DNA of 64,000 bases, taken from the NCBI GenBank assembly GCA_015501585.1, contig JADNRY010000137.1, positions 1 to 64,000 of the forward strand, read 5' to 3'. Positions 24,401 through 33,716 of this stretch are shown here, piece after piece (within the stretch, counting starts at the first letter, position 1; every line of letters begins with the position of its first letter). Origin of the DNA: Rhodocollybia butyracea. Its lineage: Eukaryota > Basidiomycota > Agaricomycetes > Agaricales > Omphalotaceae. A program made the position numbers and the translations under genes. The notes below the pieces were generated by a model. That model made no database searches, was not told the DNA's origin, and was given only the letters and a program-made list of their open reading frames with translations.

Positions 24401-25534
24401 ACAAATTGACCTTCTTCCCCTCGAGGTTCCATCTTTCCAATTTCATCTGAGTTAGACTTTGGTGCAGTTACAAGAGCACCAAAGGGTCTAAGATGAGAGA
24501 GGTCTGGTTGTTTTTTGAACCAGCCTTGAAAAGGTGTGATATGGGATGAGGTGTGAGGTACTCTGTTTTTAATATAAGCACTAGTTTGTGTTGTGAATGG
24601 CCAGAACCAAGCCATCATCTGTGAATCGACGAGCATAGCTCGTGACATTTGTTCTAAGATTTGGTTTGTTCGTTCTGCAACACCGTTCTGTGGGGAAGCA
24701 TCCGGGACAGTTTTTTCATAGGTAATTCCTTCAGTTTCGCAGTATTGTTTGAATTGACCCTCAACAAGCTTGCTGGCATTGTTGGCATGCAGGAAGATAA
24801 TTTTTTACCCAAGTTGTTTCTCGGCGGCAGTGCAAAATAGAATAAATGATTTAAGAGCTTCAGATTTTTGTTTTAAGAAGAAGACAACAATGAAACAACT
24901 ACAGTTGTCTATGAAGGTGATGAAGTAGCGAAAGCCCCATATCCAGTTGGAAAGGGGCCATAGATGTTGGAATGAATGCGGAAGAGCGGGCAAGTAGTGT
25001 GGTTGGAGGATTTTTTTGGGAATTTCAGCCGTTTAATGTTGGCGAGGGCGTAGATTCAACAGTGCTCGACTCTGACGCTGTTGACGTCCAGAGGAAGTCC
25101 GGTCATCGCGCTCCTCAGGCCTTTAACGTCTATGTGGCCCATTAGATGGTGGTAAAACCCACCTTCCTCGATTCTTCAGACTCAGTACCTGGGCCGAAGA
25201 GCACGGCAGTTGATGGTACCATAGATACCATCAGATCTGATTGCAAGGAGGTTGAGTTGTGATCTGGAGACGGTTTAATCGGAGATACAGTCATTTTGTA
25301 CAGGTCCTGGACAATACTTCTGCCAGCAAAAGCCTCACCAGCGGAAGTGAAGTAGACAATGTAATTGTCTCTGGTAGTGGTGCATACACCTTTTCTGTCT
25401 AATCTTGACCCAGAGATGAGATTGCATCTTGCAGTAGGAATATGCAAGACATTTGAAAGAGAGAAGACACGAGAAGAATTGTTGTGAGTTGCATTGAGGA
25501 CAATTTTTCCTTTACCAACAGCTGCTGCTGTCAA
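21491..25534 (-). pseudogene. Copia pol (protease, integrase, RT, RNase H), decayed
   Basis: Pieces on the minus strand: a post-protease part with ISGSRLDRKGV (25142-25534), integrase core (24805-24993), integrase C-terminal part with HLRPFGALV and GQFVGYTKDSKGYLIWFP (24340-24648), RT N-terminal part GSKWILHIKRDQDG (23400-23756), then RT core IDVKTAYLNGPLDEEIYL, SIDDMLI and the RNase H motifs ALSDSDWG and SSCEAEYLA (22320-23384). The last RNase H segment KMKHISIREHFIRD lies beyond the MITE (21482-21678). A TGA at about 23397-23399 replaces the arginine codon expected in ALVARWES. Several other frame breaks separate the integrase pieces. No functional polyprotein can be made. Confidence 0.9.
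21687..22311. mobile_element. hAT-type MITE, copy 2 (625 bp), inside copia RNase H
   Basis: Starts TAGAGATGTCC and ends GTACATCTCTA, flanked by the perfect 8-bp duplication TTGTGAGT (21679-21686 and 22312-22319). It interrupts the RNase H reading frame between GTIACTHN and THAHSKMKH. Sequence and internal palindromes match copy 1. Confidence 0.93.
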
Positions 25535-26955
25535 ATTGGATCCAAAACCTGAGACAGTGAGTGGTGGATTAAAAGAAACATAATCATGGAAGAGTGAACG
25601 GTCATGAAAGATGTGTCGTGGTTGACGCTGTTGTCACTGACAACGGCATTGTTCAAGGCTATGACATTGACCACAATCTCCTTGTCAATATGGATTTTGT
25701 CATCGTCGTCAGCTATCTGGAAAGATTCTAGCATGTAAGCCAAGGGGTCAAGATTATTGTGAACTTCATCATCAGTGTCGTTGGAGAAGTGGGCAGAACC
25801 AACAAAACAGTTAGAAGAGTCTTCCTTTAACTCCTTTCGACGTTCCAAGATACGGGCATCTGGAGATAAATGTATGTCTCTCCTTCCACAATAATTAGAA
25901 GGATATCTGCCAACCATCCCTCCTTTATAGGAACAGCAATCCTGTTGGAGATGACTGATAGGTGTCTCACAATATGGGTTATCGCAGAAGAGATTTGAGC
26001 AATGTTGGCGTTGGTTAGGGTTATAAGGTGTGGGACGCCAACTGTCTCGTTGTTGTTTTCGGTTGGAAGGACCCGGTCCAATGTGCTGCTCAAGGGGAAC
26101 AGCACTGGCAGAAACAGTAGCATAGGCGCTAGGAATGGCAGCATTGGATGTGGATGTGGTAGGTTTAGCCTTTTTCTTTCCATTCACGATAGTGTTTATC
26201 TGAACAAAAGAGGAAGAAACGCCTCGATTAACTTCTTCAATCTTCAAGTGCTGGATAACAAATTTTGAAGTGATGGGGTGACCAGTAACCTCGCCAATCC
26301 TAAGTTTCTTGAGGAGAAAATCATGACAATTTGTCCACTTCTGTTCAGTAGTCATCAGGGTAACGAGATGGCTGGCAAATTCAGTATCGGACATGATATT
26401 GGGATTAGCATCTCGGAGTGTGTTATAGAGTTGGACCATGATCTCCCGCCAGTTGACAACATCATTGTCTTCAGCACACCTATTCCCGATGATCTGGTGC
26501 TTGATGTTTGTCACTATGACAGAGTTACTAGGTTCAAATTTGTTCTTCAAGGCCATCCAAGCATCTCGAGCAGATGTACAGTCATCCACAACGTGCCCTT
26601 TGTCAAGAGGAACAGCTTTTGCTATGATGGCAAGGATCTTCCTGTCCCTGTCTAACCAAGGCTTTGCCGCTTTCTTTGCAGCAGTGACAATGGCTTCATT
26701 TCCATGAATAGCAATACGACGCTGAGATCCATCGTTCTGGTCTATTCCATCGACAATTTGCGGATGAATGAGTTTAGGAATGTTTGGAGGATCGTAGTCG
26801 TCTCCTTTGATATGGCACCAGTAATCTGCTGCGATAAGTTCAAACCTAGATTTTTGTTTGAACTCGCTGTAGTTGTTTGTGCCGTTGCTGTTAACTTTTA
26901 TAGGAGTGAGGGTGAATCGTTTCCATTCATTCCTCTCTCTGGTAGAATCATACAT
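25531..26955 (-). CDS. gag: Copia Gag polyprotein
   Basis: An open frame of 474 codons starts near the 5' LTR of the copia element. It has the UBN2-type gag layout: an N-terminal domain with WLDRDRKILAIIAKAV and ARDAWMALKNKF, a central part, then a nucleocapsid region with a CCHC-like knuckle (CDNPYCETPISHLQQDC) followed by GRYPSNYCGRRD. The C-terminus runs toward the protease, where a frame change precedes pol. Gag forms the virus-like particle that packages element RNA. The frame is intact over 1.4 kb although pol is broken, which argues against generally poor base quality here. The upstream ATG choice is uncertain. Confidence 0.88.
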   Translation of the reverse strand: MYDSTRERNEWKRFTLTPIKVNSNGTNNYSEFKQKSRFELIAADYWCHIKGDDYDPPNIPKLIHPQIVDGIDQNDGSQRRIAIHGNEAIVTAAKKAAKPWLDRDRKILAIIAKAVPLDKGHVVDDCTSARDAWMALKNKFEPSNSVIVTNIKHQIIGNRCAEDNDVVNWREIMVQLYNTLRDANPNIMSDTEFASHLVTLMTTEQKWTNCHDFLLKKLRIGEVTGHPITSKFVIQHLKIEEVNRGVSSSFVQINTIVNGKKKAKPTTSTSNAAIPSAYATVSASAVPLEQHIGPGPSNRKQQRDSWRPTPYNPNQRQHCSNLFCDNPYCETPISHLQQDCCSYKGGMVGRYPSNYCGRRDIHLSPDARILERRKELKEDSSNCFVGSAHFSNDTDDEVHNNLDPLAYMLESFQIADDDDKIHIDKEIVVNVIALNNAVVSDNSVNHDTSFMTVHSSMIMFLLIHHSLSQVLDPI

Positions 26956-27040
26956 ATCTGGTCTTCGTCTTTGACGTTCATTATGAGTAGGTTGGATCAG
27001 GATAGTTTAGCAGTGTTTCACAAGGAATTTAGAGTGCAAC

Positions 27041-27053
27041 GGGGCCCATAACC
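27041..27053 (-). promoter_or_regulatory. Copia primer binding site, internal tRNA-iMet type
   Basis: Directly after the 5' LTR the minus strand reads GGTTATGGGCCCC. Its complement GGGGCCCATAACC matches the anticodon-arm sequence of eukaryotic initiator tRNA-Met and not a tRNA 3' end. Drosophila copia uses a 5'-half of this tRNA as primer. Confidence 0.82.
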
Positions 27054-27256
27054 TATCAAGGTTAAAATAGGATTTAATTCTGGTACAGAGAGAGAGTCGA
27101 TAGTTAATATGTAGTACAAATGAATAATGTATCATAAGTCAACATACCTGGTACAGAGAGAGAGTTGATAGGGGCTCCTCTCTGGACCAGGATGATAAAT
27201 CGCCTGAATAAGTAATCAACCCTTTTCGGGTTAAGGCGCTAAGTCAATCTCTAACA
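27054..27256 (-). repeat. Copia 5' LTR
   Basis: 203 bp, equal in length to the 3' LTR, beginning TGTTAGAGATTGACTTAG on the minus strand. It keeps several CpG sites that are mutated in the other LTR. Confidence 0.92.
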
Positions 27257-27370
27257 AGAACTAGTCGAGTTGATGAGTGGAGTGCTAGTTGACTCATGTA
27301 ACTTAAGAGTTGGATGATTTCGAAGGCCGAGGGGTGTGTTCTTGAGTTTTGAGCGAGCATCGCAGATGTA

Positions 27371-27795
27371 AAAGCATACTTGTGGGCCCATATGATCACA
27401 TGTTTATCACGTTACAAAATATGTATAATTATTTACCTCAACCTTACGTTTTTTCTTCTCTTAATTCCATCTTCATCCGGTAGCCAAGCCTTTAAGAGGT
27501 TGTCGTGGTTAAACACGAACCTTGTTATTCTCTCCCTTAAGCTACAGCCTTACGAGGGAACTGTTTTAGTCTTACCATCTTCATTATCACGTCACCAGGT
27601 ACAGGAAGGTTCCTTTTAAGGCCTCGTTCCGTAAGTGCTTTGTCCTAAGCATCCATAGAATGTTTCTGACATTAATATTGTCAGGCCTGAGATTTCGTGG
27701 TTCTGAGAGTCAGACCATGAGATTTCCTCGTGGGACTTCCATTCCTTTTGAGTTAAATTGGAGCAACAGTGGTAGATTGTTGTCTTTCCCTCGCC
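27371..27795. other. Intergenic stretch with a dispersed repeat
   Basis: No gene is recognised. The segment at about 27478-27620 (GTAGCCAAGCCTTTAAGAGG and GTTGTCGTGGTTAAAC) resembles 32153-32280, upstream of the inverted F-box gene. It is therefore a diverged dispersed repeat of unknown type. Confidence 0.45.
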
Positions 27796-29725
27796 ATGTA
27801 CTGTCTGCTCTTTCTCTATACTGCGCTTTCCTCCCTTTTTGTATTAGCCATTTACAGGCTGTTTTTCCACCCTCTTTGTAATCATCCAGGGCCAATCTTA
27901 GCAGCTCTCACCCATTGGTATGAAGCGTATCATAACATTGTCAAACGAGGTGGCCTCCTTGTTGAAATTGAACGACTGCATAAATTACACGGTAAGCCAA
28001 ACGAACCTGGCAATGATTAAATATCAAACTTTAGACCAACAGGTCCAGTGATCAGAATCGGTCCCAACACTGTCAGTAGTCCACAACGTCAGAAAAGAGT
28101 TTTTAAATTTGAACCATGGCTCCGCAGCTTCATTTCAATGACAGGCAAGCTTACCATGATATCTATACTTATGGTTCAACCCTGGTGAAGGACCGGGAAT
28201 TTTACTCTGCCGTCGGTGTCCATGCTCCTCAAGGCTCCCTTCTCATGTGCGACCCAGAAGTTGCGAAGCAGCGGAGGGGATTACTACAGCCACTGTTCTC
28301 CCGGAAAGCAGTGATGTCTCTTGAGTACACGATCCAGCAAAAGGTGCGTGTCACTTCATATACATAAAGCTCCTGACTTCCTAAAGAACCTACAAGATTG
28401 ATAAGTTTCTAGAGACACTTGAAAACAACTACAACTCATCAAGCACAACCGTGTCGATGGCTGTTGCATATTGCGCACTTACTACCGACATTATAACTTC
28501 CTACTGCTTTGCTAAATCATCTGATATTCTCGAAAGCCCTGGTCTCTCTCATCCAATCTTACGAGGCGTACGGGAAACTGTAAAGAAGTTCTGGTTGCAG
28601 CGCCACTTTCCTTTCTGCGTAACTTTCATCTTAAGCGTTCCGGAAACGCTTGTCCTGTGGCTTTTACCTGACTTTGAGGGATACTTGAAGATGAAACTCG
28701 GATGGGAACGCCAAATCGAGTCCTTTATCAACGATCCTGAGACACTGACAATGGCAGAGCATGAGACAGTTTTCCACCATCTGCTGGAACCAAAAGGTCA
28801 AGAGCGTCCATCCCGATCATCACTCGTGGATGAAGCATTCGTTCTTGTTGGTGCTGGTAGCGACACCGTCGGGAATGCTTGCAATATAGGGACCTTCTAT
28901 GCGCTGAAGTACCCCTCTATTCGGCAGAAACTCGAGGAAGAGCTTGAGGAAGTCTGGGTTGATAAAGATCGTCCGATTAGCTATACCGCACTTGAAAAGC
29001 TGCCTTAATTGGTATGTGATATGCCACTTTGACCTGACTTGAACAGTTCTTATTTTATTCACAGACAGCATTCATTAAAGAAGTCCTCCGATTTTCAATG
29101 GGAGCTTCCCATCCTCTCCCTCGTGTCGTAGGCCCATCAACTCCCAAGGTAGGTGGATTAAAGATCCCCTCAGGCGTCAGTGATTCTCTAATCCAACTAA
29201 ATGTTCTGCCAATTGATGTTGCACTGCAGACTGTCGTCGAAATGGGTACAATATTTCTCCACATGAATCCCGATGTATTTACAGACCCGTATACGTTTAA
29301 TCCGGATCGATGGCTAGCCGAAGATACCAATCAAATGATGCTCGACCTGGCACCTTTCTGCAAAGGGCCTCGTATATGGTGAGTATTGTCTCCGGCTCCA
29401 TCAGGCACCTAAACTCATTCCGTTCCTTCTTGTAGTCTAGGATTGAAGTATACATCACTTCTCGGGTAGATTGGTACTTGATTAATTGGATATCTTGTAG
29501 TCTAGCATGGTGTGAACTATACCTCATTTTCGGAAATATTTTTCGAAGACTCAACCTCAAACTCTTTATTACGGAAGATACGTAAGTGTGGCTGTCTTCT
29601 CAACAAGTTTGACCTCACTGATATGCCTTTGTATTTCCGCCAGGATTGACCATTTTGCGAACAATTGTCGAGATTACTTTGTTCCACGATGGGAGAAAGA
29701 ATATCAGGTGTTTGTAAAGAGCTAG
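27796..29725 (+). pseudogene. Cytochrome P450 (trichodiene-oxygenase-like), one nonsense codon
   Basis: Nine exons join cleanly: 27796-27991, 28043-28071, 28128-28343, 28397-29011, 29065-29175, 29230-29378, 29436-29447, 29501-29581 and 29644-29725. The protein has an N-terminal anchor (YCLLFLYTALSSLFVLAIYR), then FFHPLCNHPGPILAALTHWY, the I-helix VGAGSDT, ExxR-type KEVLR, FNPDRW, and the haem loop FCKGPRICLGLNLAWCELY with Cys ligand. The layout is that of fungal P450s related to trichodiene oxygenase, so a secondary-metabolism or detoxification role is likely. The only clear lesion is TAA at 29006-29008, where the conserved LPY of LPYLTAFIKE requires a Tyr codon. No redox partner or pathway genes are adjacent. 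It is either a young pseudogene or a base error. Confidence 0.85.
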
Positions 29726-30296
29726 TCACGATCTTGTTTATGAAATTCAAAGGACACTGCCAACATGTAAAAGGAAGGGCGATCTGTTGATGTCGAGAAT
29801 CGAATATACGAACGAGTATTCTCTTGGAAAAAGACGGTCAGCTAGTCTAGTCTTGATTCTTGTTAGCGAAGGAAAGTCATTCGTGTAGCCCTTGGGTAGT
29901 ATACGAAACAAATGAACTCACTGGAGCAGTTTGAATCAACTTGTGCATTTGTTTGTTTTACGCAAGTTTTACGAAGCAACTACCAGGCTGTACCATTAAT
30001 CCTCAGGCTGGTCCTGGTTTCGTTTATATCACAGGATCGATTTTGTGACGCCAACAAAGAGGCTAAGAAGGTGCTCAAGCGCCTAGCATTACTTACTTAC
30101 AACTGAAAAACAATATCGAGGCTGAATCCAGGAACTGGTCGAGAGTTCTTCCCAGTTCAATCTCCAGTGTCATGGTTCGCCATGCGTTCCTTCGTAACTT
30201 AATCCGTAGACCTGCGTTGCAGTGCCCGTTTAAGGTTGAGTCTTGTACCACGCGTATCACCAATTTAGAATTAATGAAAAAGATTCACGAAGAAAT
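29726..30296. other. Intergenic, nothing recognised
   Basis: Between the P450 stop and the 3' end of the F-box gene I see no gene, RNA or repeat. The short frame at 29912-30106 has no recognisable feature. Confidence 0.5.
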
Positions 30297-32036
30297 TTAC
30301 AGGGAAATTTGTTTACAAATCATAGAATGAGAAAAGGGGACCAGAACCGTGTCGGGTAGATCATGCTCAAACTCAGCTGAACTGTCAAGGTATAGGAAGC
30401 GAAGGTTCAACCCATTCCTTTCCAGGCTCTGTAGAATATCCAGCTCTATTTTTGAAAAAGATGGTTGGTTTTGGAAAAGTATATGACAAGTTTTCAATGG
30501 TGACTGGGCCCGACTGCCCAAAAATTCTGTCAATGCTGCAGGTGTTAAAAGATTAGTGAATGCCTCCTGGGAGGCATGCGTGCGTGTATCGATGCCAAAG
30601 ATCTCGATGCTTTCGAGTCGAGGCCAACACGGAGTGGGGTTACTGGGTGAAGAGGTGAGACTCACGAGATGCGAGTCTTGTAGAATGTGAGAACTAACTC
30701 GGGGCTGTCGAAGGTAAGGACGATATGAGGGGTCCTTGTATTTAAAGCTGGTCAGATTTGGAATTAATGACAGGCATTCCGCCAACACCTTTGGCGTTGT
30801 CCTCGCTTCCAGCTCTAATTCCTCCAGCATATCTAATGGGAGTGACGTGAATAATAGTTTGGTTATTACAACAAACATAGGGCAGGAAAAGCCGAATGAT
30901 TGCAAAGCTGGACAGCGGATGCAACGAAACATGGAGAGAATATCTGCTTCAAAGACCATATGCAATGATCGAGCTGGCAAAAAGGATAATCGCAGTTTGC
31001 TCAGATTGTTTAGATACACAGTTGCCTTGTCCTTCCAGTGAGGAATTTTTCGAGATAAATCAATCATCACGTCTAGTGAGCGCATCTGCGGAACCTGAAT
31101 TAGAGTATCCAGCGCTTGGTCAGCATACATTGGGCACGAAACAGTAAGGCTGGTTAAATGTTCCCAATTGCAAGGCAACAGAGAATACTTGTTGCCCCCG
31201 AAGAATAACTGCAGGCTAAGTGCGTGCAAACCAGGCATTCGGGGAATAATGGAACTTAGAAGAGCAAAGTTCTCTGCGGCGGTATGTAGTTTAGTTACAA
31301 GGGAATTTTCTCCCCGAACCAGATTGCCAACACCCGGATCCCGCATCCGTAAAGATGCAAGTTTGGGAAAATTAGGTGGTGCAAGCTCGCCAAAAATGGT
31401 TAAGATGTACGAGGGCAGTGATAGATACACGTTTCCAAATCTGTGGCTGAATTTCATAACAGACCGAAGCAAGTTCTCCTGGTTTGGAGCTGTGTCGGGA
31501 TAATGTGACATTCCGTACAAAGACCCATGCAAGGAGATGTACAACGGGAGGGAACCAGACCGTTCTAACCAGGCGATAACGCCCTGAACGCGCTTTTCAC
31601 AAGCCTCGACAGTCAAACGGACTGGAAGATGGACGTGTAACGAGTTCCACAGCCTGGGAGTAGTGAGGGCGATATGCCTCCAATCCTTACAGATGGTGGT
31701 CAGAAGGAGCGGAGCTTTGGTGAGATCCCGGAGGCCATACGGAGGGTCAGATGGAAGACACTGCACAAATATCTCTGCAAGCGTTTCTGCAGGAATCTGG
31801 CGCACTGGAGAGAGCAATGCTCTATGGGCATCAACGTAGCTCTTGACTCTTTGCTTTTCGCGCAAAAGCACGTCTAGAGTAGCCTTTGCGTGATCGATAT
31901 CCAATTCCAATGAAGAGAGCTTGTTCACAGAATAAACAAGCATAGCTTTGAGCCTGTTCAGCTCAGCTGCGGTGGGAATATAATTGGTTCCAATCATCGG
32001 GGCAAATGGTGAGCGGTTTGTATCCCAGTCAGACAT
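30297..32036 (-). CDS. F-box protein (copy A, inverted relative to main array)
   Basis: A single-exon frame of 579 codons begins MSDWDTNRSPFAPMIGTNYI. An N-terminal coiled-coil-like stretch (about residues 28-70) precedes the F-box at about residues 76-135 (RQIPAETLAEIFVQCLP ... LLLTTICKDWRHIAL ... PRLWNSL). The remaining 430 residues contain leucine-rich segments such as LPSYILTIFGELAPP and LNNLSKLRLSF, typical of mushroom F-box proteins with degenerate LRRs. F-box proteins bind SKP1 and bring substrates to SCF ubiquitin ligases; the substrate is unknown. The frame is fully open. It is a paralogue of the copies at 43.6-62.2 kb but lies on the other strand, beyond the conserved gene block, with an HRI1-like remnant upstream. 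Confidence 0.88.
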   Translation of the reverse strand: MSDWDTNRSPFAPMIGTNYIPTAAELNRLKAMLVYSVNKLSSLELDIDHAKATLDVLLREKQRVKSYVDAHRALLSPVRQIPAETLAEIFVQCLPSDPPYGLRDLTKAPLLLTTICKDWRHIALTTPRLWNSLHVHLPVRLTVEACEKRVQGVIAWLERSGSLPLYISLHGSLYGMSHYPDTAPNQENLLRSVMKFSHRFGNVYLSLPSYILTIFGELAPPNFPKLASLRMRDPGVGNLVRGENSLVTKLHTAAENFALLSSIIPRMPGLHALSLQLFFGGNKYSLLPCNWEHLTSLTVSCPMYADQALDTLIQVPQMRSLDVMIDLSRKIPHWKDKATVYLNNLSKLRLSFLPARSLHMVFEADILSMFRCIRCPALQSFGFSCPMFVVITKLLFTSLPLDMLEELELEARTTPKVLAECLSLIPNLTSFKYKDPSYRPYLRQPRVSSHILQDSHLVSLTSSPSNPTPCWPRLESIEIFGIDTRTHASQEAFTNLLTPAALTEFLGSRAQSPLKTCHILFQNQPSFSKIELDILQSLERNGLNLRFLYLDSSAEFEHDLPDTVLVPFSHSMICKQISL

Positions 32037-32096
32037 GGTAGTGGCCTACTGCAGGTACAGTGGGTGTTATTGAACAAGAGTGCCAAAAGCTGTCAT

Positions 32097-32104
32097 TTGA
32101 TCAA
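32097..32104 (-). promoter_or_regulatory. TTGATCAA palindrome upstream of F-box copy A
   Basis: TTGATCAA followed on the minus strand by ATGACAGC lies about 60 bp upstream of the ATG. Close matches precede other F-box copies, so it is a candidate conserved promoter element, although shared ancestry alone could explain it. Confidence 0.4.
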
Positions 32105-32343
32105 CAATCATGATTCATGACCCGTGGTTTCACAACAGTTCCATCCTTAGCCTGGTAACCAAGTCCTTAAGAGGTTGTCGTTGTTAAACAAGGTGACTAA
32201 CTAACAAGGTTTCTCTGTTAAGCCGTGGTCTCTTAGAGGTGCTTTAGGTCTACCTTGGCCTCCTAATAGTTGCCGCACCCCTTATCGATTCCAGCAATCA
32301 AGATGGTGATTATCATGTAAGTCCAGTAATATTCGGAAAGTAT

Positions 32344-32540
32344 GTGTCGAATTATTTTATGGATGTGACCCGTTCCTTTACTGGTTCATTTCCAGAACAA
32401 ACCACTCGTCATGATCCCACTAGATCCCACTCCACTCCACTTCCCTCAACCCACCCTGATGTATCGTCCGGTAACAATCCAGCATCTGTCGAGAAGTCCA
32501 AATGGAATCGACAGATAGAACGAACAAGCAGCATTCTGAG
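32344..32540 (-). pseudogene. HRI1-like 3' fragment
   Basis: The minus strand of this segment matches the last exon of the HRI1-like gene at 52780-52885 (GGTTGAGGGAAGTGGAGTGG, then GTTCTGGAAATGAACCAGT and the shared bases after it). Only the C-terminal part remains and it is frame-broken. Its place upstream of F-box copy A repeats the HRI1-then-F-box order of the main array. Confidence 0.7.
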
Positions 32541-33716
32541 AAGTTAGGGAAGTTTTGCGCCACTCAAGCTCTCATGGGTGGCAGGCCCAAGTACGCTTGA
32601 AATTAAATGTCAACTCTCGCGTTCCAGTTCGGCTCAAGTTGGCCCGACCATGATAATTAGCAACAGAGCGAAATTTCAAGTCAGAAGATGGAAGGGAGCG
32701 CATCTCAACACCTTCCGACCAACGCTATTCAGATTGTACATATTGATAAGCTGTACCCAGGGACTCACTAATGAATAGTGGAAGACTTGGAGGACAGTCA
32801 AAGGTTGAAAACCAAGGCTGACAGGGATATGGCTGAGAAGGAGGAGCATTAAGGAGCTCAAGGGCAAGTTGGTTGAGCAACCGCACTCATAGCCTACTAG
32901 TACCGACGAGACTCGTTTTCGTCATGATGTGGCAGTGGCCTATCCCTTCGCGCCGCACAGTCTCGGCGTCGTACCGAGAAGTGAGAAAGGATGAGAGCGA
33001 CGAGAGTGGTGACAGGGAAGGTCCGTTTGCGGGAGAATTTGTAGTAATCCATACATATTCACATAGCCTTATTTCCCTTTTGTAAGCTTGTTGTAAACCC
33101 AATCCTTTTTTCTTCGCCTCATCATTGACGGTAATTAGCTCAAGCGTATCCTCTGTGCTGTGAGGTGCTGTGCCCCATAAAACATTAGATACGATTACCA
33201 GGACCGGGCCATACGAATGCCAGTGGTTTGGAAGCATAACCACTATATGCAAGTCAATGAGGTAACCGAGTTGGCAGCAATTGGGACACGCTTAAATTCA
33301 TGCTGATGCTTCTCCAGAGCCCAGGTATTCGACCGATCATACGACGAATACGTTCTTCCAAGGGTCAAAAAATCCTCGTATCTGCGAGATCAGCCAAAGT
33401 AGTAGAAAGTTTGTACTGTGGACGTGGGCAGCGGCTGGTGGATCGGATCTTGCACGAAATTGGGGATGTTCACTGGGTTTACGTTCCCTGAAGTTCAATA
33501 GAGTAAGATTTGAAGAGAGATAGTCTGGTCAAAGTCTGGTAGTACTGGTGGTTTAGATTCAGAGCTGAACTCACATCGTAGATAGTAGCAAACTGCGAGG
33601 ATATTTTGGGAATGGTCGATATTTGTAAAGAGAGCTTCTACCTGTCTCCACTCGTCGAAAAGGGCCTGGACAACTGGATGAGATCAGAATTACACTTTGA
33701 CGAACACGCCAAAGCT
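32541..33716. other. Stretch with no recognised gene
   Basis: Short frames on both strands here carry no motif I recognise. The segment 33606-33716 leads into the Tim17-like copy without a clear start. Confidence 0.45.

Larger units (their letters stand above)
21279..27256 (-). mobile_element. Ty1/copia retrotransposon, full length, decayed, AGAAC target duplication
   Basis: Two 203-bp LTRs (21279-21481 and 27054-27256) bound a 5.98 kb element. AGAAC is duplicated at 21274-21278 and 27257-27261. Order on the minus strand is LTR, primer site, gag, protease, integrase, reverse transcriptase, RNase H, purine tract, LTR: the copia order. The empty site is preserved in ADH copy 1. Gag is open, pol is broken by stops and frame changes, and a hAT MITE lies in the RNase H domain. 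The LTRs differ at about 7 of 203 positions, so it is neither recent nor ancient. Confidence 0.93.
20107..27370 (+). pseudogene. Zinc alcohol dehydrogenase, truncated copy 2, split by copia element
   Basis: Homology to copy 1 begins abruptly at about 20107 ([17 protein letters not shown]). It runs through [14 protein letters not shown], the nucleotide-binding part, KMGS-type, RLIGNGQAPVLKYWK and VPIDNIAKLYSVFDS to 21278, with the same intron positions as copy 1. The first third of the gene, with both zinc sites, is absent. The 3' flank continues after the copia element from 27257 to about 27370 (AGAACTAGTCGAGTTGATG), matching 3884-3975 in copy 1. Copy 2 is therefore a partial segmental duplication that later received the retrotransposon. 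Confidence 0.82.

Noticed and set aside
30736..31503. Plus-strand frames inside F-box copy A and similar frames opposite the other copies
   Set aside because: They are antisense shadows repeated at equivalent places in every F-box paralogue.
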